Program-made: the position numbers and the translations under genes
Origin: Ipomoea triloba
Lineage: Eukaryota > Streptophyta > Magnoliopsida > Solanales > Convolvulaceae
Assembly (NCBI RefSeq): GCF_003576645.1
Contig: NC_044916.1
Coordinates: forward strand, 16,818,131 to 16,882,130
Direction of reading: 5' to 3'
Length of the DNA stretch: 64,000 bases
Notes under the pieces: model-generated
The model's database searches: none
What the model was told of the DNA's origin: nothing
Seen by the model: only the letters and a program-made list of their open reading frames with translations
In this document: positions 40,925 through 52,746 of the stretch, in pieces
Layout of the letters: every line of letters starts with the position of its first letter
Position numbering within the stretch: position 1 is the first letter of the stretch

Positions 40925-41700
40925 AACTCACCTTAAGCCTTAAATAAACGCACCTTAATCACTAGAACTACGCACCTTAAGCACTATAACAACGCACCTT
41001 TAGATGCAATGCACACATTTAAATCTTTTGAGGTCATTCAATATTCGGATTAACGCACCTTAAATTGTAACTTTACGCACCTCTAGGTTTAGACATACTC
41101 ATTGATGGCTTGAAATTGAATGTGTAAATAAACGCACCTTAAGTCTTGAAATCACGCACCTTAAACACAAATACCACACACCTTAAGGTTCAAATGTACA
41201 CATACTTCCCCACTTAAGATGCAGAGTTTATTACCAAAATGGTCCCTCGACTATTGCAAAATTATCAATTTGGTCCTCAACAATATTTCGTGACCAATTA
41301 AGTCCCTCGACTTTGAAAATTTTAACCAATTTGATCCTCTGTTTATTTTTCCGTTAAACATCCGTTAAATCGGGACCAAATTGGTAATTTTGCTATAGTT
41401 AAGGAACCAAATTGGTAATTAATTTTTCACTGAAATGGTACCTTGACTATAACAAAATTACCATTTTGGTCCTGATTTAACGGAAAAATAAACAGAGGAC
41501 CAAATTGGTTAAATTTTTCAAAGTCGAGGGACTTAATTTGGCACGAAAAATTGTTGATGACCAAATTGATAATTTCGCAATAGTCGAGGGACCATTTCGG
41601 TAATAAACTCTAAGATGCATCACTCTGAATTACAACTAACAATCCATAGGTGCGAGAATTTAACACTTAAGGTGTGTTAACTTACTATATTAGGTGCGTA
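40925..41700 (+). other. Intronic ACGCACCTTAAG motif cluster of the FAR1-type gene
   Basis: Seven or eight plus-oriented motifs lie at 40930-41215, before the MITE. After it (41660-41700) two motifs appear in the opposite orientation (TTAAGGTGTGT, TTAGGTGCGT). The orientation switch therefore falls inside the intron. Confidence 0.6.
41224..41610. mobile_element. Mutator-like foldback MITE, 387 bp, in the FAR1-type gene intron
   Basis: A perfect 9-bp target duplication TAAGATGCA is at 41215-41223 and 41611-41619. Terminal inverted repeats start GAGTTTATTACCAAAATGG, then TCCCTCGACTATTGC, and extend over almost the whole element. No ORF. Confidence 0.9.
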
Positions 41701-43129
41701 TTTTTAACACTTGAATACTGTGATCTCTAGCTTATAGGTACAGTATGGTTTTTACACCATTCACAAGAGTTGATAACCATAAGAAATGTATCACATTTGG
41801 TGTTGGACTGTTCTTGAAAAAAGACATATAGTCATACGTTTGGCTCTTTGAAAATTTAAAAAAGGCAATGGGTTTTGAACCAAGAGTAATTGTTACTGAT
41901 TAGGATCCGACAATGAAGGTGGCAATTCTGAGAGTTTTTAAGCAAACTAGGCATTGTTATTATATGTGTCACATTATGTGCAAAGTTGGGGAAAAGGTTG
42001 GTCCTACGCTGAGTAAGAATGAGGTGTTTCAGAACAAATTGAACTCAACTTGTGTGGACATCGTATTTGGGACCTGTTGATTTTGAGACTAGCAGCTCAT
42101 GGAAGAGTTTGACTTAGTTGATCACAATTGGTTTATGCATATGTTTGATGTAAGACATTGTTGGATCCCAACCTATTTTAGGGATGTTTTTATGGGTGGT
42201 TTACTTAGGACTACATCACATTCAAAAGTGAGAACTATACATTCAGTCATTTTACCAGCCCACAATCCAGCCTGGTTGAATTTCTGATGAACTTTGACAA
42301 TGCTTTAGATTCACAACGTCACATTAATGCAAAAAATAACAGTGACAATGAAGGGTACGTTCCAGAGTTGAAGACACCGTTAGGATTGGAAAAACATGCT
42401 TCAATTGTCTACACAATTACTGTTTTATACCAAATTCAAGCTGATATATGTGCCTCCTGTTTCACTTATAGAGTATTGAGTGTTAGAGAAAAAGCTGGAT
42501 TAATGCACTATGAGATTAAAGATGCATGAAATAGAACATTCATTGTCGTGCACAATGTGAGTGAACAAGAGGCTACATGTAGTTGCAAAATATTTGAGAT
42601 GGTTAGACTGCTGTGTAGGCACATTTTTTTGGTCTTTAAGGAATTGGACCTTGAAAAGATACCTTTGAGGTATGTGGTTAATTGATGGACTAAGGACACA
42701 TCTTTAAAGTCTACCTTTGGAATTGATGGTGTCATTTGTGATCAAAGTGGAACCAATGATGAAAAAAAAGGTGTTGTTGAACAAATTGTGGACTAATATA
42801 CACTGCTATATCAGCCTTGCAGAATCAAGCATGGATCAATTGGTTGCATTCTCACATGTGATTGATGAACAAAAATAACTACTAATGTCAGGAAAAGAGA
42901 AGTTATCACCTCAGCATAATAGGAAGGCTGTTATAGAATTTTTTTTTGTGGGACAACAGAGATCTTAGATATTAATATACTTCCATCGAAGCATGCAAAG
43001 AACAAGGGCAGTGGCAAACATATCAAAGGAGGCAAGGAGTTAGCAATGGAAAAGAACCAAGGAATGAAGTGCAATACTTGTGGGGTTAGAGGGGATCATC
43101 ATGACAGTAGGAATTGCCCACTTAAGGTG

Positions 43130-44054
43130 AAAAAAATGGTAAAAACAAGGCATAAAGGATTATTTGTACACTTAAGTGAGTGCCTGTAAACCTTAGGGTA
43201 CGTAGTTTTTCTACTTAAGGTGTTTGATTTTATTGCTTAACATTAATTAATTTGTATATTCATAGAAAAGTTAAAGAATTAACATTGTCAAGCCTTAGGT
43301 GCATTGTTTTAAACCCTAAGGTGCATTTTTTTTTTTAAACCTAAAGGTGCGTTGTTTTATCCCTTAATGTGAGTTAAAAAAAAATTAAATTTCATTGCAG
43401 ATGCAAGTTGAAAATACTAATGTCATACATTAAGGTGCGTTAACATAGAGCTTAATGTGCGTTGTTTTAAAGCAAAATGTGCATTGGTTTATGCATTAAA
43501 AACCATTCTAACATATAATACTTTAAGGTGCATGATTGTATTCGATGAGGTGCACAGTTTTAAGCCTTAAGGTGCGTTGTTTCTAACCTACGATTCATGG
43601 AAAAGTTGAGAATTAACACTGTCAAGCCTTAGGTGCGTTGTTTTAAACCTCAAGGTGCATGTTTTAAAACCTAAAGGTGTGTTGCTTTAACCCTTAAGGT
43701 GAGTTAAAGTAAAATTAAATTGCATTGCACATGCAAGTTGAAAATTACTACTGTCATACCTTAAGGTGTGTTAATTTAGATGTTAAAGTGCATTTTTTTA
43801 AAGCTAAACGTGTGTTGGTTTATGCATTAAAAATCATTCTAACATAATATTTCAAGGTGCGTTGTTTTAAACCTTGAGGCGCATTTTTTAAAACCTAAAG
43901 GTGCGTTGTTTTAACCCTTAAGGTGAGTTAAAGTAAAATTAAATTGCATTGCACATGCAAGTTGAAAGTTACTACGGTCATACCTTAATTAAGGTGCGTT
44001 AATTTAGAGGTTAAAGTGCATTGTTTTAAAGCTAAACATGTGTTGGTTTATGCA
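43130..44054 (-). repeat. Right array of TTAAGGTGCGT motifs in a tandem higher-order repeat
   Basis: About 30 motif copies in the orientation opposite to the left array, most inside tandem units of roughly 250-340 bp that begin 'aaaagttgagaattaacac' (43263, 43599) or share 'agttaaagtaaaattaaatt' (about 43350, 43707, 43927). It ends at an A/T tract near 44055, where other elements begin, so the right terminus of the transposon is missing. Confidence 0.75.
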
Positions 44055-44081
44055 TTTTTTTTTTAGATCGAATAGGAAGGG

Positions 44082-45361
44082 TGATAAGACTCCGAGATAC
44101 CCTTATTTCAGGCACATTTTAGGGTGTTTTATCGCGTCTATAGCGTCCTTACTTGGTAAATTATGTTCGTAAATGCTTGAAAATCACTAACTGATGCGCA
44201 GAAGCTACTTTTAGCTTAAAAGAAGTAAAACAGGAGCCCCGGGAGCAAATAGGACCAAAAGTTGAGCTTAAAGAGCAAACCAGGCAAGAGCGGAGCCCCG
44301 GAGGACCAAACTGGATGGCCACACGCGTGTGAGCATGCGTGAAAACTTTCCAGTAGCTTCCCAAGCACGCTCACACGCGTGTGAGAGGCGTGGAGACGGT
44401 GATGCGCGAATTTCAGCTAGGGTTGTCATTTCGGAGACTATTTAAACCCCTTTGATGAATTTCAGAGAGGTTCCCAGAAAATTAGTTTTCCTTTTCTTAG
44501 TTTTTCCTTTGGAGAACTTTCTCCATTTTTCTTAGTTTTTTAGATTAGATCAATCTCCATTGTAGCAAGACAACAAGCTTGGATTGAAGATCTTCTTCTC
44601 TCTAGGTGATCTCTATTTCATTTCTATAATTTTAGCTATCTTGTTCTTGGATTAAATTAGCTTTTGTTTGCATTTCATATTATGAGTAGCTAGTTTAGTC
44701 TAGGGATTTGGATTGTGTGATTGAATGTTGCTTGTGTGATGATCTTATCTCTATATCTTGGATCTATGAGTTTGTGTTGATGGATTATCTATTCTTGTCT
44801 ATTGATTGTTGTTTTGATGAGATCTTGTTTGGATTTGGCCAATCTAGATGAGAGATTGAGCTCTTGACTCTTTCATGTCTTTGATTAGAGTTAGGATTTG
44901 AAACTTGACACAATCATAGTTCCTATGGACTTCTTAAGAATAGTAGGATAGTGTGTAGCTTAAGTGTTTGATAAAATTTCTCTTAGAACTTTGGATGCTT
45001 GAAGGCACTCCTAAGTCAAAGAAGCCTTAGTACACAAAGGTGGAAAAGGACTAAGACAACACACTCTTGAATAGACAATATCCTAGCAATCCTAATCCAT
45101 GACCTTAGACACTCCACTATGCAATATTCATAAACACTATCCAATCTCTACCCCTTTTACATATTCACAAAATCACTTTTACTTTACTACTCTCTTGCAC
45201 TCAAACCAACCAAATGAACTACTCTCACTCACAAATCCCCCCTTCACCACACTCGAATCCTATGCATGATCCAATCAAATAAACTCCCGAACATTTGACA
45301 CACCTCCACGTCCCTCCTTCGAGACCGACACTTGGGGAGTCACAGACTTTCCGTTTTATCA
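44082..45361 (+). mobile_element. LTR-like segment (possible solo LTR), 1.28 kb
   Basis: The ends are TGATAAGACTCC and CCGTTTTATCA (inverted TGATAA/TTATCA). A TATA-like 'gactatttaaacccc' (44438-44452) and a 3' part (ttcgagaccgacacttgggg) resemble plant Ty3/gypsy LTR U3/R/U5 layout. Flanking pentamers AAGGG and TACAA do not match, so either the ends are slightly off or one flank was lost. It truncates the LINE on its right. Confidence 0.5.
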
Positions 45362-48300
45362 TACAAATATCTTTTGGCGAATCATCCCACTCAAGACTGC
45401 TTCTTCAAGGGGGGTACTAGGACGACAAGACCGACTAGCTGGTCTCTCTAACTCTACGAACCTGCATAGCTGCACAAGGTCATTAGCATAGACCTCTTCA
45501 CATTCCGGAGGGCAAGATGCAAACACCATCCACTCCGCCGTCAAGATAGTGCCAATCATAGCAAGGGCATCCCCACTTCTGTTTTGTTCACAAAAGATTG
45601 CCCGGAGGAAAATATTCCAATCTTTGTCACACCACCGAATAGCATCATGCACAAGTTCACGAGCAACACCTTGGAGGTTAGCTTTTTCCCGAATCCAACT
45701 AATAGCTTCCCTAGCATCAGACTGAATCTCGAGATTTCGAACACCTCTTCTCCAAGACCACTCCATGGCCTTAACAATAGCTCGTAATTCTGTCAAGGTT
45801 GTGTCAGCATATGCAACATTTCCCACAAAACCACTTGCACATGCACCGTCCTCATCTCTAAGAAGGCCCTTAATGCCTGTTGTCTTCATGGTTGCTTTCA
45901 CGCTACCATCCACATTCACCTCCTTGTCGGCTTCTTGAATCTAAGCAATCTTCTAGTTGATCTCCATATGGCCTGCATTAAAAAGTCTCTCACTTCTCCA
46001 TCTCCAAATCCACCAGGTAGTGATAGTAAACGTCCTAGGACACTCGTTCTGATCCTCCTTATCTCCTCGATCCATGATGTTCCGCTCTAACCACTTTCGA
46101 AAGCTAAACTGCCTCCATTCATGCCATCGTGTTCTCCCCATTAGTGCAATCCAAACTTCCCTAGCTTGGCATCAATCCCTCAAGATATGCGCAACAGTTT
46201 CCTCCTTCCCAAGCATATGTCGCAATCACCTTATTAAGATAACCCTCTCCTTTTCCTCTCAGCATTTCCCATAACTCTATCGTGAAGGGCAATCCAAAGA
46301 AATGTCTTCATTTTGCTAGGGACTTTGATTTTTCATATTTTATTCCAAAAAGGCCCCTGCACGTTAGTTGAAACTCCTTTAACGATATTATATGCAGAGC
46401 TAACAGAGAACATACCTGAGGCTTTACTAGTCCATGTGGGTTAATCTTTGCTATCGCTCTCCTCTAGCGTAAGAAGGTCCATACTCTCTTTCACATTGGT
46501 AGGTAGATTGCACAGACTACTCCATCTCCATCCCTCATTAGCATTCCAATACGTGCACACTATTTTCCCACTCGTACTAGTATGTTCAGCGTCTTAGATG
46601 TAGCAGTTAAGGGGTTTGTCATGCACCCATGCATCCTCCCAGAACCTGGCCGAATTACCATCCTTCATAATGAAACGGGTACCTTGGTGGATGGTAGAGA
46701 GGGTAGAGATCATTCCTCTCTAGGCATTAGAGCTCCCTTTTCTTAGGCTCAATTATACCCAAACCCTGCTTACCGTAGGCGTACTTAGCTTTCAAGAGTT
46801 TTACCCACAAGCTATCGTCCTCTATAAGAATTCTCCATCCTAGTTTGGACATAAACGCATTATTCACCTCTTTAGACAATCTAATTCCCAGGCCACCCGC
46901 ATTCCTTGCTTTCGTCACTTCTTCCCAGCGAACCAGGTGACATTTATGTTTTTCATTGGTGCTTCCCCAAAGAAATCTTCGAATTTGTTTATCAATTTCC
47001 TCCCAAATACCTACAGGCATAAAAATAGGTTGCATGGTATAGTATGTTATAGTGTGAAGTACCATTTGCGTAAGGACCTACTATCCTGCCAATGTGAGGA
47101 ACTTCATCTTCCATCCATTAAGGGATGCCAGCAAGATCCGTGAGAATTTTTGCGTCCTCTACACTTACATTCTTTGAAAGGAACATCTAAGATTTATTCA
47201 GGCTAACCCTTTGGCCCGGCGCCTTACTAAATCTCTCAAGACAATCTTTGATCACCATAATTTGCTCCTACGAAGATTCTACAAAAAGAACCAAATCGTC
47301 AGGGAAAAACAAGTGGGTGAGAAAAGGACTATACCTGGTCAGCCTGATGCCTCTCCATTTTCCTTTCTGTACTTCCTCCTTGATTATGTGGTTGAGTCGC
47401 TCCATGCACAATACAAATAAATAAGGCAAAATAGCATCCCTTGCCGAATACCTCGTGTAGGAATAATTTGCTCAAGTTGTTTCCCATTCCAAAGGATGTT
47501 CAAACTAGAAGATTGGACACAAGTCCTAATATTTCGAACCCATGTGTTATTCATCCCAACATCATTGAGAGTATCCCTAACAAAGTCCCAGTCCAGCTTG
47601 TCATAAGCTTTCTCTAGGTCAATTTTTAGGATCATGTGCCCTGTATTACCATTTCTAGTGCGCATAGAATGGAGAACTTCTTGGTACACTAGAATGTTGT
47701 CCGTGATTTGGCGACCTGGTACAAAGCTGCTTTGCTCCACCCCAATGAGCTTCCTGATGATGAGCTTAATCCTATTGCTTAATGCCTTGGTAATGATTTT
47801 GTAAATTACGTTACACAAGCTTATTGGGCGGAAGTGGCTAGCACTAGAGGGGCAGTTATTCTTTGGAATAAGAGCAATCAGCGTGCCATTTATTCCCGCC
47901 TCAAGAGTACCAATTGCCATAAATCCATGGAACTGATTGTATATAGAGCTCCCAACAACATTCCAAGCTTTTTGGTAGAAACAAGCATGGAACCCATCGG
48001 GCTCCAGGGCTTTGAGAGGGCCCATATTGAGAAGAACTGCTTTAACTTCATCAATGGTGAAATCCGCATTAAATTTATTTCAATCCTCTTGACTAAGATG
48101 CGGGAACTTTCCCTTTAAAGAACATCCATCCTCAGTGTCACAATCTCTAGTGAAAATATCTTTAAAGTAGGCCTTCTCAGTTTCTTCTTCATTAAGCACC
48201 TCCTGACTTGTATTATCAAGAATTTGGCACCGCATTTTCTTGGTTTTTTTTTCCACCTTAGTGGCTGTATGATAAAGCTAGTGTTTCTGTCACCTGAGGC

Positions 48301-50110
48301 AATGCATTCCTCTCTAGCTTGCTAGTACCATAATATTTCCTCTTGGTTCAGAACCTCCTCTAGTTCACCCTTGAGTTTCCTTTCAAGCTTGATGATCCTT
48401 GAGTGATTAACTTTATCAAGATGCTTTTGGATCCTGTCAAGACGTTTAAAGAGACGCATTTTTTCTAATGTGGATGTTCCCAAAAGTATGTCTATTCCAA
48501 TCCTTCAGCTTGGTAGCTAAATTGTCTTTATTATCCCAAACAATAGCATTTTCGTTCATGTTCTCCTTGACAGTTTCCAAGAAGTTGGGATGCCTCACCC
48601 AGGCCCCTTGAAACTTGAAAGTATTAATATAATTGTCATGGGGACAATCAATGCTAATCAAAATGGGGTAATGATCAAAATTAATCATCGCCAGGTGAGT
48701 TTCTTCGTGTTACGAAATTCGTCAAACCAGTCAATAGAACATAATGCTCTGTTAAGTCTCGCTCCTTTGAAAGTTCCACTTTCCTGTCCTCTTTTCCACG
48801 TAAACTTCTGGCCCTCAAAGCCCAAGTCAATTAAAGCCTCCTCAAAAATCCAATTTCTAAAATCATTATTCCTATGAGCTCCCGAGTTACCCGGGCTAGA
48901 AGTCTCGTCATTACTAATTACTGCATTAAAATCACCCTCAACTAGCCAGGGGCCATTAATGTTAATTTTAGTACGAGTTAGGGAATTCCAAAGTCTGCGC
49001 CGAAGATGGAGCGACGGGCTACCATAAACCACCGTAAAATTCCATGACTGACCATTATTATAATCTTTAACCTCCAAATACATGAACTGGGGGTGAGAAT
49101 AAAGCACATCAACATTAACATCCTCCTTCCAGAGGACCCAGATACGTCTACTAAAGCCAAGAGCCTCCACCCTAGCCCAATTATTGAACCCCGTCTTGTA
49201 GCAAACAACATATCCACGTCGGAACCAGAAGTTTTTGTCTCCAAAAGAAAAAGAATATCTGATTTATGGCTGCTGCAAAGCCATTTAGCAGCTCTAAGAA
49301 AACTCCTAAACGCTGCTCCTTGACAATTCCAAGTGATGAACTTCATTGGAAAACAAACAAAAAACAAACATGCAAACAAAATGACATAAATAGAAAAAGA
49401 AAAACACAAAGGGAAAAGAAACAAAACCTGACCACAACAAAAAAGAACAATGGCAAATCAAAGTTCCACCTCCATGTCACCCTCGTCCACTACATTCAGG
49501 CTGTCCTCAAAGAGCTCTCCTTCCGTAGACCATGTGGTTCCACCATCAATCTGGTTTGGAGGATCGCTGTGATGCTCAAAGGAGTCCATCTCGACATTAA
49601 TCAGGCCCTGTTTCCACGTCAGTCCCCACCACCTGTGTCGTCGTTACTCCATTCTTATTCCCTTTGACCAAGGTGTGCTCATTAACTGCCCTAGCTTGGT
49701 AGGCTATTTTCCTCTAACTAGGTTGTGTTATTTCTTTATTGCTCTTGCTAGTAGTCCCTTCAACCACCACCTTATGTTTGCCATGCTTGTTATTCCCTTC
49801 AATTTACTTTTCAGATACTTGGGTTGTGGATTTTCTACCATTCGTTGGACCTGAAGAACTTGGGCATCGATTGTCCCCTTTTTCTCACTTTGTGTGTTTG
49901 GCTCTACTTCCACTTCTTGATTTCCCATATCGTCATCACCCGTATTATCCTCTACCACTTTTTCATTACTTTTTCCTTCACTACGCATATCCTTTTTACT
50001 ATTCCCATTTCCATATTGGTTTTTCTTATCCCGATTTCTCGTATTCCTTCTTCCCATTCTCATAGCTACCATCCATGAACCTTTGAATTGACCGATTGTG
50101 CTCATCATCT
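45362..50110 (-). pseudogene. L1-type LINE, ORF1 tail plus ORF2, multiply broken
   Basis: In transcript order: end of ORF1 (50108-49728, basic linker NTRNRDKKNQYGNGNSKK); ORF2 endonuclease from MKFITWNCQGA (about 49344), with PWLVEGDFNAV and a frameshift near 49170; the reverse transcriptase region (about 48025-46727: FRPISLCNVIYKIITKALSNR, SFVPGRQITDNILVYQE, LKIDLEKAYDKLDWDF, GIRQGM, then FPDD where FADD is expected, about 47315); the C-terminal part LVRWEEVTKARNAGGLG; and an RNase H domain (45919-45359, VDGS...LTELRAI...SDAREAI). Stops and shifts separate the parts. The 5' end is truncated in ORF1 and the 3' end is lost at the LTR-like segment. Confidence 0.88.
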
Positions 50111-51600
50111 CATTTTTTTTAGCATGATGCTCTTGAGATCTTCATTTTCGGCCAAAAGTCAAGCATTCTCTTCTTTTACTTTGACGTGAGTGTTTTTGAC
50201 AACTTTGAAGTCCTTCATCAGTTTAAATACCGAATCCATAGGATCTTCATCACAACTTGAATCAGATTCACATTGATTAGAGAAAAAAGGATTGAGATTC
50301 TACCTAATGGTCTTTCGCTATTTGACATAAGTTCTAGTTTGACTGCTCTTGACTGTAAAGACAGATGGGACCTTTCTCGTCTCCTAAGTTATCACTATCA
50401 AAATTCGAGTTGGAGGTGCATGGCTAAGGGTCTGCCTTCTCGGCTTCTTCTTCTGCTTTTAAAGCCTTCCTCCTTCTTTATCAATTATCCCTTTGAGTGA
50501 TTGGCCGATTGATTGGAACTTCGTCCACTCGTTTCTACTTGAGTATTCCTCGAGTTGTTTGGAGTGTTGGAGCTTCTTACTTGGTCCTGGTGCTTGCAGA
50601 TCACTGAATGAGGACATTCAACTTTGAAATACCTTGGTTTTTTATAGTTATAGCATAGCATCTATAACTCCTCTAGTTCTCTCTTTTTGGAGATATTTGT
50701 TCTCTCTAAATTCCTTTGGCTCGATGAGCTTGGTATAGTTGGCGGATCTTGAAAATTTTTCTTTCTCATGATCCTTTTAAATTTCCTAACAAACAACGCA
50801 AACTGCTCGTCAATTAAAAAATCATAAGGGTTAGAGTTTCACCTTGTAGATATGGATGATTGCTGGTCAGCAACTAGAGCCACATTCTTCATCTTGGGTT
50901 CCTCATCTCGCTTCGATTCATGCTTGAACTCATATGCTTTCAGATCACTGAAGCTTTGTGAGGTTTGAACCATTTTGAGCTCTCTATGGTCTTGCATCGC
51001 TGCCACATTCATCTCCTATGCTTTGGGCAGTCCTCGGAGAATCTTCAAGTTGATCTTCTTTTGACCCGGCTCCTTTCCAAGATCACTTATCTTGATGAGA
51101 AGCTTCATGAATCGAGTTCCCATCTCGCTGATGGTATCGTTGACTCCCATTTGGAAGTCCTCGAACCTCTTTCATGGCTATAGTAAGCTTATTCTCCTTT
51201 TCTTATTCATCTCCTTCTCCTATGAGCATCAACGTCTCTTAAATGTCTTTGGCAGATTGACATTTCTTCACTCTTGGGAACAACGTCTCGTCCAGAGTTT
51301 TGTACGGAATGTCCCAACAATTTTCTTTTGGTGGGTAGCAGTGAGAGTTAGAGAATGGTGGAATACACCTTTGGAAATTAATTCCCAAGTGCCTCCTTTC
51401 CAATGTATCTCGCATATCTCTTGTTGTTCTTCTTGAACATTAATCTCAGGTGGCGAGAAGTTCGAACAATGGTGGAAAACAACCCATAAAATTGATTCTT
51501 AAGAGGTGATCTAGTGTTTGTGACGATGGCAAGTCCAAGCGATTGTGGAAAACATCCTGAAAAATCAATTCCCAAGAAGTATCATCCAATGCTTACAGTT
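50111..51600 (-). pseudogene. Retrotransposon gag remnant (copia-type UBN2/zinc-knuckle)
   Basis: The conceptual minus-strand reading, with several stops, gives a gag-like order. First is a region with FQMGVNDTISEMGTRFMKLL and INLKILRGLPK (about 51180-51000). A spacer LKMVQTSQSFSDLKAYEFKH (about 50985-50925) and IDEQFALFVRKFKRIMRKKN follow. Last is a knuckle CYNYKKPRYFKVEC (about 50645-50605), where the usual CX2CX4HX4C has lost its second Cys and the His. An acidic part (CESDSSCDEDPMDSVFKLMK, about 50275-50220) follows. No protease, integrase or RT was found. It abuts the 5' end of the LINE. Confidence 0.7.
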
Positions 51601-52273
51601 CTTTATTTTGTTTGGTTTTCCCATAGTAGTGAAAGCTGCACAATTAAAGGCAAGATATATGTGCATGTATAAATGGGGCGTAAATTAGAGTTGAGAATTA
51701 CTTGAAGTTTGCTCTCGACTGACTAAGGATGCAGAAAGATGAATATAGAGCGCTATTTATAGTGACATGCAATATTCGAGGTTTGGTGGGAGTATTACTT
51801 TGAAGCATTTGAGTTCAAGTTGAAGTGATAATCCCAATCATATTTGAACAGATAATCACAATCATATTTGGACAATGGTATATCTTGCATTTTATTTTCA
51901 AGAACTGTTGAATCCTAACCGAGCGACGACTTCATTGGATTAGATGGGTTACACAACGGTTTCATGTAGTGAAAGTTGCATATTAAAGAGATCCATTATT
52001 ATTTTTCTTTGCTTCATATGTATATTAAGTGGTTGAAACAAAAAATCAACGCATGGATGGTCCGATAGTGTCGTTTGCAAGGCGTCTAGACTTTCTAATC
52101 TTTGCATTTAATGACACAATTATCAAGTCTCAAAGGGGGCAATTTGTAAGTATTAAAGTTTTAAATGAGCTGGTATGTGTGATGTTGGGCCTTGGTGGAT
52201 AATTAATTTTCCAAATTAATTACTTTAATTGGGATAGTTAGGTAAATATTTATTTAGTTGGGTTGATTAAATG
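51601..52273. other. Non-coding stretch next to the gag remnant
   Basis: Probably the leader or LTR of the gag-bearing element by position, but no paired LTR or primer-binding site was seen. Confidence 0.35.
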
Positions 52274-52282
52274 CGTAATAAA

Positions 52283-52737
52283 GGGTCACACTTGTGTGAA
52301 ACTGTTTCATGGATCCTTATTCGTGAGACGAGTCGGGTCGGGTCAAAGCACCATGCAAATGTCGTACTTATATGTGCAAATGTCATACTTATATGCTCAA
52401 ATATAACACTAATCAAGAATACAATTTTTGTTACTTATAAGAGAAAAAGTAACACATTTTTCATAATAAGTAATGTTGACAAATGCCCTTTACTTATAAG
52501 GGCAAATATAATACTTTTGAGGAAAAATGTAATACTTTTAAATTGAAATGTAAAAGTATTGTATTTTCCTTAAAAGTATTACATTTACCCTTATAAGTAA
52601 AAAATTTTGTATTCCTGATTAGTATTACATTTGAGCATATAAGTATGACATTTGTGCATATAAGTGTTACATTTGCATCTTGGCCCGACCTAACCCTACT
52701 CGTCTCATGGTGAGACGGTCTCACACAAGTTTTTGTC
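52283..52737. mobile_element. Foldback MITE, 455 bp, with 9-bp target duplication
   Basis: The target duplication CGTAATAAA is at 52274-52282 and 52738-52746. The arms are inverted repeats: ACTTGTGTGAAACTG, GAGACGAGTCGGGT, then 'atgcaaatgtcgtacttata' on the left and the mirror on the right, centred near 52510. Sub-units 'caaatgtcatacttatatg' repeat within each arm. Half-copies exist at 14835 and 25421. No ORF. Confidence 0.88.
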
Positions 52738-52746
52738 CGTAATAAA

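Larger units (their letters stand above)
39990..43190 (+). pseudogene. FAR1/FRS-type MULE transposase, broken
   Basis: Segments in order: SPGMTQYW lead (about 40070); FAR1 DNA-binding domain (about 40140-40495: VCSREGFK, RTGCRAKI, FEEKHNH); start of the MULE transposase domain (40738-40871: FDYDIDEDEQLCMIFWANP, FGDVVSFDATYSTNR); an intron at 40872-41737 (GT-AG, joining TNR to YSMVFTPFTRVDNHKK); the rest of the transposase domain (TDQDP region near 41900, with stops); a SWIM zinc finger (CSCKIFEMVRLLCRH, about 42575); and a zinc knuckle (CNTCGVRGDHHDSRNC, about 43072-43120). It is broken by frameshifts and stops from 40140 on, by a SINE at 40567-40733, and by a MITE in the intron. Family members are domesticated as light-signalling factors; here the flanking motif arrays argue for a transposon copy. 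Confidence 0.85.

Noticed and set aside
45584..50078. Plus-strand frames between 45.5 and 50.1 kb
   Set aside because: They are antisense shadows of the minus-strand LINE ORFs.
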